A stretch of 64,000 nucleotides of DNA. Origin: Sarcocystis neurona. Its lineage: Eukaryota; Apicomplexa; Conoidasida; Eucoccidiorida; Sarcocystidae. The DNA lies in NCBI GenBank assembly GCA_000727475.1, contig KL647314.1, positions 1,208,812 to 1,272,811 of the forward strand, written 5' to 3'. The notes below the pieces were generated by a model. The model was not told where the DNA came from and did not search any database. It saw nothing but the letters and a program-made list of their open reading frames with translations. The position numbers were made by a program, and so were the translations under genes. This document shows positions 11,901-24,313 of the stretch, one piece after another (the first letter of the stretch is position 1; the number at the start of each line of letters is the position of its first letter).

Positions 11901-14253
11901 CCGGTCCGTCGGCAGCAGCGCAAATGGAGCAGCGGTCACCTGACAGATGCAGCGCGTCCTTCCCAGTGATACTTCGACCTAGAGAAGGGACAAATCAAAT
12001 GCACGAGAAATGCGTGGAAAGGAAACTGCAGAAATAAACAACACAAGCAAACAAATGGGAGGGACAAAGTGCTACACAACGATCTCTCCCAGACACGTAC
12101 GCAGAGGCATCCCTGCCTCCTGAGCGCGCACTCACATTATAGAACTACGTACATATATATGTATACACATAAATATAGAGACACACATATATTTGTATGT
12201 ATGCATATACAGAGACAACGTATGTATACATATATAAATAGAGACAACACATATACGTGTGTATACATATAAAAATAGACACACACACGTATATGTGTGT
12301 ATACGTATGTAGGTAGAGACACACACATATATGTATGTATACACATATAAATAGAGGCACACACATATATGTATGTATACACATATAAATAGAGGCACAC
12401 ACATACATGTATGTATACACATATAAATAGAGGCACACGCATATATGTATGTATACACATATAAATAGAGGCACACACATATATGTATGTATACACATAT
12501 AAATAGAGGCACACACATATATGTATGTATACATGTATAAACGGAGAGACACACACATACGTGTACATCTATCAAGCTTTGTGAATATCTGCCTCCACGT
12601 AACGCAAAAGCTGGGCCACTGCGCAGGTAGTTCTTTCGCTGGTGCTGCTGCAGCACAAAATGAAACGTAAACTTCTCAGTGAGAAGGAGAATTTGTATTG
12701 CCACAGAGAAGACGCAGCACCGCTACAGAAGGCACCGCCGGCGTCTTTTTGTTGCCAGTCTTGTCCTCCTGCAATATTCGCGTCAAGTTGCAGCACTCTT
12801 CGTGGCGTAGGGAACTCGGAAGCGGCCGCAGCAGATAATACGAGTATATATGGACGGGGCGGCGCAAGAGCCGTCACGTCAAGCGCAAGTCTTTTCTCCG
12901 TACGTGAATATACAAAAACATATGCATCGTTCAAAGCTCGCATCCTGCGACAGGACGACCAGCAGCAGCAGCAGTTTTTCTACATATTGGCTCCATCAAA
13001 TACTCAGCAGCAGCACCTGTGTAAAGACGTCGTCTGCGGCTGCAACACAGATTATATACAAAGATATATATATATATCTTTGTTTTCTAGCATCACTGGC
13101 ACATTCAAATATATGTATATATATATATATATATCAAGTGTTCTGACGTGTGTTCTGCCTGAGCAAAGTGTGAAAGCGTCTTCTGCGGCTGTAACGCAGA
13201 TTGCATACAAACGTGTACATATACATATATATATATATATTTATATATATGTATACATGTGGCATAGCATCACTGGCACTATCACATATATACAAATGCA
13301 TGTATATATCGAGTGTTCCGAAGTATGTTTCTGCCTGAGCAAAGAGCCTGGTGCTCCCACACCGCAGCTCGCTCTCTCTTCCTTTCTGTCTGTCTGTCAC
13401 TTTCATAAAATTTTGTCCACCACCACTGCGTGTTCGAGACGTTCAACAGCAGAAGCAGCCCACAACAAGAACTACGGAGTTTTCGCCTGCAGTCACCTGC
13501 CGCAGCGCTTGACGTGTACTCCTGCAGACAGACTCAGCAACACAGCAACTGCACCGATGATCTGAAGAGAGTGACGGTCACTTCTAATGTTGGGACTGCC
13601 CCGCAGCAGCAACGGCAGTTGTCAGCGACAGCTGCTGGCGTGACGACTGCTGCAGCAGTTGCTGCCTATGTCTCATGACGACCACACAGAGTCGCTGCAT
13701 TCTCCCCGCGCCTCTATTTATTAACGCATAAAACCACCCAAAGCGAATAACACCAGACTACCCCAGCGCTGGCGTAGAAACAACATACAGAACGCATATA
13801 TATATATGAGTATTACATTGCTGCGTCACTCTGACAGGTGCATATACATATATATATATATATACACGTATAGGTGTGTGTGTGCTTCATGGAACAGAGA
13901 AGTGTGCGTATATATATGTTGGCGACCGCGATCGAACGGCAGTTTTTTGATTTAGTCGTATAGACAAAACCAGGAAGCGTAAGAGGACACTGGCAATACG
14001 TCTTACATACCGTACTTGTACGCTTCTCAGAAAGATGGACGTTGAAACGTTTCTACGTGTACGTACGTGTATATGGACAGACAGAAAGAAGGCCAACACA
14101 AAGACACAAAGAAATGCTTACGTTCCCATTCCCGTTGCGGAAGGAAATGTTAATTCTTCGAAAGTCGTGGGGACTGCGGCCGTCCAGGCGCAACGCGTCT
14201 CTCGCCAGTGCATGCAGCAGCACGTGCGCATTCGAGCTGCACAGGGGCAGCAT
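2460..14253 (-). CDS. RRP45: exosome complex core subunit RRP45 (EXOSC9/PM-Scl-75 family), multi-exon
   Basis: RRP45 is an RNase PH-fold subunit of the eukaryotic RNA exosome, which processes and degrades RNA in nucleus and cytoplasm; the eukaryotic subunit itself is regarded as non-catalytic. Exons read on the minus strand: 14253-14122 (RLDGRSPHDFRRINISF, the family N-terminal block; donor gtaagc), a short exon at about 12647-12599 (ERTTCAVAQLLRYV), 11939-11661 (DRASEGEVSFRVSLSP and DTEALCIQASKW), 10059-9955 (DDDGNLIDACMLAAV, family HDGNIIDAASIAA), 7848-7579 (PLPLCMHHLPVLVSFGFF and VDP) and 5820-5725 (SVAVSGQGELCGVYKVGG). From 11939 to 5725 all joins are phase 0 and collinear with human EXOSC9. 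Two parts are uncertain. The gtaagc donor of exon 1 does not phase with exon 2, whereas a weaker donor 14 nt further on (gtgtct) does. The C-terminus is either exon 2993-2460 (basic end KSKKARKVR, about 492 residues in total) or read-through of exon 6 to 5224 (about 481). Human EXOSC9 has about 439 residues. Identity is secure; the ends are not. Confidence 0.88.
4195..4500. repeat. interrupted CAG/AGC triplet tract
   Basis: About 300 bp of imperfect AGC-AGA-AGC triplets. On the plus strand the frames read as Gln/Lys/Thr-, Ser/Arg/Lys- or Ala/Pro/Asn-rich protein with no stops. It lies inside the proposed last RRP45 intron. No homologous protein block flanks it, so I treat it as a low-complexity repeat rather than an exon. 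Confidence 0.8.
5224..5724 (-). other. alternative read-through C-terminus of RRP45 (Gln/Arg-rich)
   Basis: The frame of RRP45 exon 6 remains open past the candidate donor at 5724 to a stop at 5224. The added tail is rich in Gln, Arg, Ser and Ala, with a run of Arg near its end. If the gtgggg donor is not used, this is the true C-terminus. The first 40 residues after the donor are Gly/Pro-rich and do not continue the RNase PH helix, which is why I prefer splicing. Human EXOSC9 also has a low-complexity basic tail, so read-through cannot be excluded. Confidence 0.35.
5875..6170. repeat. CAG-rich tract in RRP45 intron 5
   Basis: Interrupted CAG/AGC/AAC triplets between the RRP45 exons at 5820 and 7579. 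The tract is open on both strands (Gln/Ser/Asn on plus, Leu/Cys/Val on minus). No family similarity is visible and the flanking exons splice over it in phase. Confidence 0.8.
12130..12560. repeat. 38-bp minisatellite in RRP45 intron 2
   Basis: Tandem array whose core copies repeat every 38 bp. The phrase atagaggcac recurs at 12351, 12389, 12427, 12465 and 12503, with further diverged copies to the left (about 12150-12340) and right. Each unit is TATG/TACA-rich. Because the unit length is not a multiple of three and contains no stop on the minus strand, all three minus frames stay open, giving spurious Tyr/Val/Cys-rich proteins of more than 130 residues. It sits wholly inside the intron between RRP45 exons at 12599 and 11939. 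Confidence 0.93.
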
Positions 14254-15360
14254 TTTCTCGTCAAAACTGAAACACTTGGGGATGCGAAGGACCCCAGCAC
14301 GACGGCTGCAGGTGGGGCGTCAACACGGGGAACGCGGTGAAAAGCAAAAAATTGGAAGACACATAGAAAGGGAAGAAATCGACTTCGAGACACATGAACA
14401 CGAAAGTGAACGGTGTCACGGAAAGGGGCATCAGCAGGACACCGAAAAGGGGGAAAAGAGAGGAGGCAAATAACACAGACGTAATATCAATTTAATACAT
14501 GCACATATATTTACATATGTATATCTACGTATCAATGCATATGTGTATATGTATATATGCGTATATATACATATATATGTAACCACATACATATATATAT
14601 ATAGGTTTATATGTATTTATTCGTAGGTATGTACAGAGGCACTTCCAGGTGTCTGTGTCTCGACCAACAGTTGTATGTACTACACCCCGCATCTCGCTCT
14701 TTGACTGTACGAGATCACTGCCGTCCTCGTGAGAAGAGATGGGCGTGTGCAGAACTTCGAAGAGGGGACAGGAAGGGAAAATTGGCACTCCACCGCGTCT
14801 CAGAGAGGAGACCTCGTCCCGGCACAGAGCCACGCGTTCGCTCAGGATGGCATGGCGGCAGGGAAGTCGCGAAAAGAAGGCAGCCGCGAGCACTTCAAAA
14901 GACGTTTCGTGCAGACGGAAACGCCCGGCGGGCTTCCCACAAATTGAAGTAGACGTGGGGGCAAAGAAATCTTCCTTCCGAATTTTTCCTTGCATGCACA
15001 GTGAAAGGGAGAGGGGCTGCTTATCGTCCACTTTCCTCCGGTCACAGAGAATGTGGGCACTTCACAGACCCAGAGAAATCTCCGGATTTCGACAACGAAG
15101 GGTACCTCCTACGTCTTCGTGAGACAAAGCGCTTCTTCTGCATGCGTCAGGAGCAGGAGAGACACCCTCATCCTTTTCACTTCGAAACCAGTCTGCTGCA
15201 CGCGTCAGGGATATCCTGCTGCACTGCGGGCCCTCTCCTCCACTTCCCCCCCTTCTGCGTGTATACGAACGTGAAGAGAAGCTTCCACGGAGAGTCGAAG
15301 AGGTGGACTGAGAGTGGGGACGCTAAGATTTAGAGGCACGTACTCGCAGGTGTGTGTATC
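14254..15360. other. upstream flank of RRP45, repeat-poor, no assigned gene
   Basis: Region 5' of the RRP45 start codon. It has a TA-rich stretch near 14500-14620, then about 700 bp of balanced, non-repetitive DNA (14640-15340). Short frames overlap there on both strands: a plus frame at 15001-15333 and minus frames at 14525-15031 and 14842-15060. None shows a recognisable domain. A 5' untranslated region or promoter of RRP45 is a reasonable reading but is not demonstrated. Confidence 0.4.
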
Positions 15361-15960
15361 GATGCATATATATTTACATATACGTACGTAGATCTAAGTA
15401 TAGGCGCGCACACATAGGGTAACTGTACACATGTTGGGGCAGATACACATACGTACATAGAGATATACAGATGTAATATAGACAGAGAGATATAGTCACA
15501 CATACCCACAGACATGTAGATGTAGAACGGTGTAGAATGTAGATACACAGGTATACAAATGTGTGGCTACTCCGAAGTTGAACTGCATATACGTATACTT
15601 GTATACACAGAGAGGTACACACACGTGTAGATAGAGAATTACGTGGACTGGTATTGATTGTATAAACATATTAAATATATATGCATAATAGCCATATACA
15701 AGTATAGCTATACACATACAGGTATGTACATATATACATATATATAGACATACACAGATATAACTATATATATATACAGGTATGCACATGTCCATATATA
15801 TATATATATATATATCTGTAGAGATGTAAGTGTACTGATACGGATATGCTGATATAGATATATCCGCAGAGAGGCACACGTATGGAGAAGTACACGGGTG
15901 GATATACATAGACGAGATATGTACACAGAGACGGAGAAACAGAAGGTGCACTGCGTACGT
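15360..15960. repeat. TATG/TACA-rich satellite-like tract
   Basis: About 600 bp of AT-rich, irregular repeats of the phrases tatacacagrt, gtacacac and tatatata, including a long TA run near 15798-15815. Minus-strand frames are open but read as Tyr/Ile/Cys/Val low-complexity protein, the same composition as the intronic minisatellites elsewhere, so they are not called as genes. Confidence 0.75.
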
Positions 15961-16170
15961 GAGCGTCTATGTCATGCATCTATTTTTCTTTGCACTGCAG
16001 CAAAGGACCACTGTGCATGCAGCAGAGTGGGCGACTTCGTTTGTGGGGGACCGGTGGAGCAGAAGTTCTATTTCACTGCTTCAGAAAAGAAGGTGGAAGA
16101 GGTCGTCTTGAAGAAGGCGACTCTTCTTGGCCCCGGACATCAAAACAAATTCTTTAGCAGTACAGAGTAA
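15898..16170 (+). other. short open frame, possible exon, unassigned
   Basis: A plus-strand frame ends at 16170. A good acceptor-like sequence (ttttctttgcactgcag) precedes about 16000, and the downstream part reads DFVCGGPVEQKFYFTAS and then KVEEVVLKKATLLG, a balanced composition unlike the surrounding repeats. No family could be named and no partner exon was found. It may be a lone exon or chance. Confidence 0.2.
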
Positions 16171-17278
16171 ACTGCCGCACATCACTCAACGAGCAGATTA
16201 GCTGGCGGACTCATCCCCCCCCCACGCATGCGCAGAAAAATCACCACATACCACGCGACGGTGACGCTTTAACTGAGACACAACAACAAAATTGTTCCTC
16301 GTTTAACGACGCAGCTACGTGGAAGACACGCAGATGTGTCACAGCGTGTAGAGCCGAATAAAAACAAGAAGCGCTCCTAGCAGCTGTGAGAGAGGTACTT
16401 GCGAAGGTACATGTACACGGAAACATGTACGTTTATATTGTTGTATGTAAGGGGCACGTAATACACGCACACATGTGTAAATATTGTGTTCGTATACAAG
16501 TAGTAGAAGCCGGCTGAATTAAGTACAGGCATCTTGGTACGTTTGTGGTGAGTATGCATGTGTGCTTAAACATTATATATGTAACACCGACACAGTCATT
16601 CCTATACATAAATATATATATAGAGAGAGAGATACAAAGGCATATGTATGTGTGCGATCTACGTGGGCCCACGCATGCAAGTGTATATGTGTTTGTAGGG
16701 TACGTCATCCCACGCATACAAATGTACGCGTGTGTGTAGGGCACGCGATCCCACGCGTACACGTCCATATAAAGCTTCTGTGTTTGTGGGACAGCTATTC
16801 AGTGAAGCTGTGGCCTGTCTGTTCTTTCACAGAGGTCCGAGAATAATTGACCCTCGAGGGGGCTGGAAACTGCAGCAGAGTGAAAAAATATATTTTTTTG
16901 CTGGTCCGTGAGACAACGAACGAGAGAGTGGATTGAGACACAGAACAATACCTCCGCAGTTGAGTCGCATTTGTGGAGGAGGGAATGGCGCATGTGCGCA
17001 AAACTGTAAGGAAGTATACTATTTCTCTATTTTACGTATACAGATAGACGGGTACACATACACATGGTCGCGTCGCCTATTGCTCAATCGCTTGTGTAGG
17101 TAAAATGGGTCACAAAGATGCACACGCATACGTAGAGTCGATCACACATACGCACACGCACAAGCACTCAGATCAAACATTGCATTTTTTGTGTGTGCGG
17201 AACGGTTTCCTTTCTGCGAGGGGTGCACGACAGGCTGAAAAGTGTGCTACGCAAATCTATGCCTGACTACCAGAAAAA

Positions 17279-17827
17279 CTAAGCTATGCTGTGCAAGGGT
17301 CCTTGCGATAGAGGTCGGCACGCGGGGAATGCAATAGGTTGATGCAGAGCGACACGAAACAACGTGAGCTGCGCGGAGGATATTCTTCTGAAAGAGAGAC
17401 GAAAAAATAAGGCAAAAATCGATCCCTGCTGAAACGGGGAAAGAGAGTGAACGATGGCAGAGAAATCAGTACAGAGGACGCTACTATAAACAAGTCGCTG
17501 TCCTCCCTTCTTCGGAAGGAAGAAGGTAGGGAAAAAGGAACAGAAAAAACATATGAGGAAATCGTTGTTCGAAATAATCCCTACGTGAGTCCTGAATTCT
17601 CCCGCCGTCGCACACATGCAAGCACGCATGCGAGGGCTTGTAAATATCTCCCACCACAAGAAGAGAAATACTGCTTCTCCGGCTATAAGTGGTGAAACCA
17701 GGCTGAATACCGCTCCCCAAAACCCTGCTAAGAATGTTAGGACTTCTCCCGCTATAAGGGGCGAAACACGGCTAATTATTTTCCCCCAGAACTCTGCTAC
17801 GAGTAATAACACTCGCAGTACTAACAA
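17279..17827 (-). other. 182-codon open frame containing a duplicated peptide
   Basis: Minus-strand frame opening at 17827 with a hydrophobic start (MLVLRVLLLVAEFWG) that then contains two copies of a peptide: FWGKIISRVSPLIAGE and FWGAVFSLVSPLIAGE. The duplication comes from the 70-bp direct DNA repeat. VSPLIAGE is identical in both copies. It could be a small secreted or membrane protein, or simply the translation of a decayed non-coding repeat; the later part is unremarkable. No family match is recognised. Confidence 0.2.
17658..17798. repeat. two-copy 70-bp direct repeat
   Basis: Copy 1 is 17658-17729 and copy 2 is 17730-17798. Both start with aagaa, share ggcgaaac/ggtgaaac and cggctaa/aggctga phrases, and end in ctctgct/ccctgct. 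They directly abut the hairpin pair at 17829-17863. Confidence 0.75.
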
Positions 17828-17828
17828 G

Positions 17829-17863
17829 GACTAGCGATGCTAGTCGTTGCGCCGTTAGGCGCA
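17829..17863. other. two adjacent perfect hairpins
   Basis: GACTAGC-gat-GCTAGTC occupies 17829-17845 (7-bp stem, 3-nt loop). Only 2 nt later TGCGCC-gtta-GGCGCA occupies 17848-17863 (6-bp stem, 4-nt loop). They follow the 70-bp repeat. There is no tRNA-type architecture, since no T-arm of correct geometry lies nearby. Function unknown. Confidence 0.7.
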
Positions 17864-19465
17864 GCGTGAGGGGTAGTGGTGTGGCGTAAGAGATCTTCGA
17901 ACCCAGTTTACACACCACTGCCACTAAAGCAAGCTGCCCTGTTTGTCGAAATTCTGCCTTTTAAACGATCCGTAATAAGTTCAATAGATGACTTGCCTGC
18001 CCCTACACTCAGCGCATTCGTAAATCTCAACACGTGTCCTGCCACTCTTCTTTTACTTATCCTTCTATACACCCATATATGTAGATACATGTATTTGTAC
18101 ATACTTGTATGATTACCTCGATTTCGTTATTGCCAACGGCGGCACCTACTACGGTGTGATCACTGAAGGGAAAGGAAGCTAGATTGTACGTAAAAACCAT
18201 GCACGCATACGTTTACTGATGCATCTGTGTGACACGTGTTTCTTAATAAAAGATAGATTCACCGCGAGCGTCAGTGTGTAGCTTATCGAGGCTATGGTAC
18301 AGCGAAATAAAGCAGCGCGTATGTCCGCGTATGTCCATGTATGCGTCTGCGGACCTGCTTGTAGGTTCGTAAAAGGTTTACGTAAAGATCATGACAATTA
18401 AGGCGGCAGAGAAGACGCTTTATAACTGCACGAGTATGTAAAAGTAGACAAAACATATGTATATATATGTACACGTACACAGTTGTTTATTTACGGGAAG
18501 GTGGAAACTGTGTCACGTGCATGCTCGTACGGGGTGCTTGCGTGAAATTCAATAACAAGATTCATGCACTTGCATAGATATGTGTTTCTACAGTTTCCAC
18601 GCGGGAGAGAGTGCGGCGCTTTCTCTGAATGCCTGCGTTGTGAGAATCGCAGAAGAGTTTTCCGAGTATGTCTGTACGGGTGCGTAACACAAGATTGTCT
18701 CACCTTCCACGACAAACCCCCTTATCTTCGTAACCGTCCCTTCCTATCACTTGAAGCTTTTTAACATTGACTTTTTCTAACAGACGTTTAGCTTCCTGCA
18801 GATTCCGCCTTGGCAGAGCCATCGGTTACTCCACATAACTGTGAACACCAAGTATTCTTCACGTGTATGTGTCAGTACTTACGTACACGTACAACAAGGA
18901 TCAGAGACGAGATAGTTGAAAAGTCTTGCTGCATGCCGTCTTAAGCAATAACACCGGACAGACGGCGCGTTAATAGAAGTGACCACGTTATCTACCAAGG
19001 AGCAAGTGACTTGATGTCAGATCGCCATTACACTTGCATACGTACTTGTTTTGTGTACAAGTGTATGCATCTACGGACGGCTTTGTGTGAAGGGGGAAGC
19101 ACAGCACTTCATTCGTCAGCTCATGTGTGCGCACGATTAATACATGTATCGTAAGGATGTTATCACATCATTAACAGTTGAGTGAATGCCTCCCCTGCGC
19201 GCTCACCTTTATTTGTACGGAGTGGTGCACATAGTGTGTGTACAGAGGCGTGCAGCGCGCTGGTGAACGCAAAAGAGCGCAGGGCGTCTGTGGAAAATCA
19301 TGTTCAGCACGCAGTTAAGACTCCTAGAAGTGAATGTCTCGTTGTACCAAGTAACAGCCCAAGCGGCGCCTATCCAACCTGTCCCATCTCCTGCATACGC
19401 ACACGTGCACATAATAGTCATGTGAGAACGCATACTAGTAGGTAGTGACGTCTCCAACACGTTTC

Positions 19466-19651
19466 GCAAAGAGTTAAAGCAGTATGCTTAGGCATAGCCT
19501 CGGTACTGCTGCTATTGCTGCTGCTGCCGCCGCTGTCGCTGGTTCCCATAGCACGGCCGCTGCGTCGCTGTCTCTCGTGCTGTTGCGGCAGCTGTACCTT
19601 TTCTTGCTGCAGCTCTCTGCGGCGACGCTTCACCACTTTATCTACCGACAT
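19466..19651 (-). other. small Ser/Gln/Arg-rich open frame, unassigned
   Basis: Minus-strand frame from an ATG at 19651 reading MSVDKVVKRRRRELQQEK, then a Ser/Gly/Asn-rich stretch, and continuing open to 19418. It is the only CAG-like patch in an otherwise repeat-poor region, as N-terminal exons often look in coccidians. No domain and no downstream exon could be identified. Confidence 0.2.
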
Positions 19652-22600
19652 GGAGCCTCAGCCGTATCTTCCACCCGAATTCAGTCACGTTGTACTCTTG
19701 CATGTGAGCAGAGACGTACTCGCTATGCAGCGAGATGCGCCCAGTGCGGAAAGCATTTTTGGAGGCTGAGATTACCGCTGAGCAAAGTATTCGTTGTCAC
19801 TTACAGACTTACTTTAGCTCGTGCTCGCATGAGCGATGTTGTCTGCTGAAAGCGAACAGACAACATTGCTCGGATGTGGGGGCTGCAATAGGGATGTGCA
19901 CGTCCCCTGGATACACCTGTAGACACACACGAGTTTTGCACCAATTCACACAAGAATCTTTCCCATAATACAGCGTGCAGGTCATATCCTTCTGTACAGC
20001 AGTGCCCTGATATGTAGCATGTATGCAACAACATAGTCAAACGTCCTATTTTATAAGAATTTTTACTGGCACGAAACAGATCTCTACTAATCTTCCGCGA
20101 GGCTGACGTAATACAGCAAAGACGTCGATTACGAATGACGAAGTACAACAGAGGAAAAGACACCTGCACGTAGGCAGTGTGCATCCGCATAACGAGAAAT
20201 TGTCTAAATTTTGGCTGCCTAATAGATATTCGTACATGGTCAGATGCACAGATGCAATCGGACCTCTGTCGCCCCCATTAACGAGGAAATACAGTCAACC
20301 CCCGTAAAAAACATTCAGGCGTTTCCTATGCGTAGCATATAAGTGTCTTTGGATACAGCGATATCTACAGTTTATTTTTCGCACACGCTGCAATCCGCCT
20401 TGATACGATATGACCAGACGGCTGAGCCCACATTTTTGTAGCACTTCGTGTACGAGGATATGTGTGCACGTGCCTCTGCAAACTCCTTTCAAGCTGGTGA
20501 GAACTGTAGACGGTGCCATACGCAAATGCACGATTGCGTAAGTATGTGTCTACGCACATACTTAATGCTCCCCTGCATTACACGTGTAAGTAAGTTTCCA
20601 CGCCCACGCCGTATCTCAATGGGTCCAGGCAATCAAATCTCTCCGCTACGGTATCTGCGAACGAAGATTTGAAGAGGAGGCATACACAGCCACCTCTGCG
20701 TTGCAGGGGTAGCATAATTGACGACTATGAACAACAGGTTCGCGCGTCCATATTTGCGTCCCGCAGATGCGCCATATACGTGAATACTTATTTCTCCATG
20801 TATTTAGATAACGCCTGCCTACGTATGCGGTATATGCTACATATATGTGTATTCCAAACCTAAATTTGTCACTCTCTGGATAAACGGTGTACCTCCATGT
20901 GTCCACCTTTGTCCTCCGTGAACAGGCCCACACCCGCACGTTTGAAAGCCTCCGACTGAATCTTAGCACTTACGTGGACTGTAGGCAAAGGTTGATCAGA
21001 TGGTGGACGTCCTTGCAAATGCATAGAGGCGCATGTACTTGTCATGTACTTGTTGCCCGTAAAGCAAGACAGCATACCTTGTCTCAACCTTTTGTGCTCG
21101 AAAAATAAAGAAATCCCTCGTCGAGAGAGAAAGAGGCACATTGGTACGATACGAAGTACTTTCACGCCTGCGTACAAGCATACTTAGCCCACACAAGTGA
21201 CAAAACTATGTGTGGTCACCTTGTGTACAAATGTCTCAAATAGTTACAATTCGTCAACCTGTGTCTACAGAGGAAGATGTGATTGTAAAGCACATCAGAA
21301 TACACAAGATAAACTTTCTTGTAAAGAGCACGTCGCCACGTGCGCTGTCCTCCTTGTCGTATGGTTCTTTGAAGCAGGGTGCATCTTTCGCGGAAATTGG
21401 TGTATTAAGGCTTAGGTACGCACGTGCGCATCGAAAACGTAGTGTAGCAACTGCTCTCTTCGAGTAAAGTTGATCATGCGGATGCACCGGAGACGTGTTT
21501 CGATGCACAAAACCTCTTGAGTTGAACACCAGAGACCGGCGGTTGTCTTATTCAGTCAGTCGTGCGAAGCAGTCTTCACTTATGGCCTTCTTAAGGAGAG
21601 GTCCCCTGTTCCAGCTTATCAACGACGGACCTCCCACTTTTCAAGTAGTCCTTCTGCAGCTGGAAACGAATTTGATAAGCCTGTGCGGTCAGCACGGTCT
21701 AGGTATGCACAACGAACACACCTCTCCGTCCAGTCTCTGTCGACGGACGGGCATCACTGTGACCTGCGAACTACTTCACGAGTCGAAGCGGCGTGTAGAG
21801 CGATCAATCTTCCTGACACACGCAGGCATTATGTTCAGACTTCTGCACACATAATGAATTTTTCACTGTTCTAACGGGGCAAACTAGCTGATCCTCGGGG
21901 GGGTACGCCGACGCGCGTACTTCACATCTGGACTCTCACGGTGCCACCGCAATGAAGCATTCATTTTTTGCCCGAACTGGCACGCAGCGATCAAAAGAGC
22001 CACCAGAAGACCATAGCTACCGTACACGGCGACCTTACAAAACTCGTAAACTTCTTTGCGTGGAGCAGCTCAGCGGACATGGGGAGTACGAGTGCACCTG
22101 TATGGAGGAGTCTTCTCACTTCAAAACAGCTTACATTTCTCCAGTATATTAACGTATCACTTGGTGACTGTTTGTGGCTAGAAATCGTCTGATAAAAAAT
22201 ATCTCTTCACGTGCATGACAACGTGGTGTCTGGTATTACAGATGCAGGGACGCCTGCGTCCGGGCGCCTGTGCCCGGGTGTAACATTTACAGGGAGATGG
22301 GTGTAGTGTCCCACATATATCGTTGATGCGCCGCGTCACCAGATAGCAATATTTGTGAGCAGGGCGTTACGCCTGTGGACAAAACATTAAAGCGCAAGAT
22401 TCTTAATCAAAAAGATACAACATCCACGTCGGACTTTGCTAGACAGCAGGGTCCCATGGGTTTGTGCTACATCCCCGGAATAGTGTAAAAGGCCTCTGGT
22501 AGCTACTAAAGCTGAACGCCTGTGCGATTCATACTCGGAGCTGGGTTGTTAGACACGCTTCTACTGATCTTGGTTGGAGCTGTGTAGAACTTCTCAACTA

Positions 22601-24313
22601 GCATCAAGCAAAATGATAGTGCGGATCTTCACTGCTTCCACCGGGAAAGAGCAGTCTAAAACACGTCTCTGCGTCTAGTGAAAAAGTCGGTGTGGCACAC
22701 CTTCCTGCCCTGCAGCACAGAGAGTCATAGAATGTCAACTCTCCGTGACACAGATGTACAGCTAACGTTGACCGTGTGGGCACCTCACTAGCCATGTACA
22801 TAGAATGGCTATTACCCGTTAACACAGAGATACGACAAATGTGAATCCTATGGGCACCCCTCTAGCACGCCTCTCATCAAGTCGTGAAACTCGCGAGTCG
22901 TGTGCCTCCGCCTGTGCAGGATGATGTACGTTCACACAGGTTTACGGTAAAACAAATACACCATGGGTGTGTGCTGCTGAAGAGAATGTTTTGGAGGCGG
23001 CCTTGTAAATAAACAGAAGCCGCCGGCGGTCGGCTAGTACCTGCGTCTGGATGTAAAGCGATCGCGATCGCAGTCCGTCAGTGAACTGTCTACAGCGGAG
23101 ACAAACACGTACAAACACGTTCCCGTATACACAAATGTAGACGACTGGGTCACGTCAGCACACTTCCGCCGCAAGGCGCTCCCGGCACTTTGAGGGTTGA
23201 CATACGTAAAAGCGACGACTCGTTTGTTCTGGTTGATAAATTTTCTTGGAAACAGTACAACACGGTCAAGCAGGTACAGACTGCGCCTACCACCGACCTT
23301 CAAAATTCCTCCTGCGAACCTCACAGCAACGGAGTCACTGCACGCGTTTAGAATTTGAATAAACTGTGGAGGTTACCAGCCTGCTGTCTTTCGAGCCTGT
23401 CTTCGAGGATCGGTTCAAGTTACCGAAAAGCCGTTCTGCCACTGTTGCTTTCAACGGCGGTCTTCGACGTCTTTACTCGAGCAGGATCGCTTTCGTACTT
23501 GATCTGCTTGTTCAAGTAGTCCGCAAGCGTGTCGCCTGGTAGACATCGACCAAATAACACCATGAGACCCCATAATCTCTTTCGCATCCTAAGTGTTGCT
23601 GTGGAAGATGCGCTGGCGCCTGTGTGCGGGCATAACGTTTACAAGATGATGACCGCTATCATTGGTAGCTGGGTCCGCTTTCTGTGCTGGTCGTCACCAG
23701 TGCTGTTCTTCTCATAGGTACCGTCTCTTTTGACTATAGAGTTCGCCACTACGTTACCTGCTGTTGATCTTGTTGTCACCTTGGCTGAAGCTGTTCCTTT
23801 GGGATAACGTGTTTGTAATTGTGGGTGGTTTAGTAGTTGTCTTCTCCTAACACACTGTGGATGTCTCAACAAGTGCAGTACTGTCTCCACTGCTGTTGCC
23901 ACGGAGCTTGAAACAAGGTGTATCTGAGGCGGTCGTTCTTGCCGTTGGGTCTTGACCGTTGTTTCGTTGACAATTCTGCTTGGTGGTTCAACTGTCTCGT
24001 AGGTTGCTGTTGTGCTTGTTGTGTGCGTACCGCGTGGTTCTAAGATGTGGTGTGATGCTCACGTTTTTTAGGTCGTTGGATTAGGTAGGGTTCCTGCTGA
24101 TGACGTCAAACGTGGTGAGTCATGCGGCACTCAATGGCTGAGCCGTTCCTGCTCTGCTTGCCACTGTTTGGGCACTGTTGCCCCATTAGCTATTCCTAGT
24201 GTTGCTGTTACGGTGTTTACTATTTCTACTTTTGCCGTCATTGCACTTGTCGTGTCAGCGCTCATGTTGTTCGTTATATTCGGATGACGCTGTGCGAGAT
24301 GGGTTGTCGTTTA

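Noticed and set aside
12137..12704. Three overlapping minus-strand frames of 137-190 codons
   Set aside because: They are translations of the 38-bp minisatellite in RRP45 intron 2.
17880..17910. ttcgaacccag, resembling a tRNA T-loop
   Set aside because: No 5-bp T stem, no acceptor stem and no D arm can be drawn on either strand.
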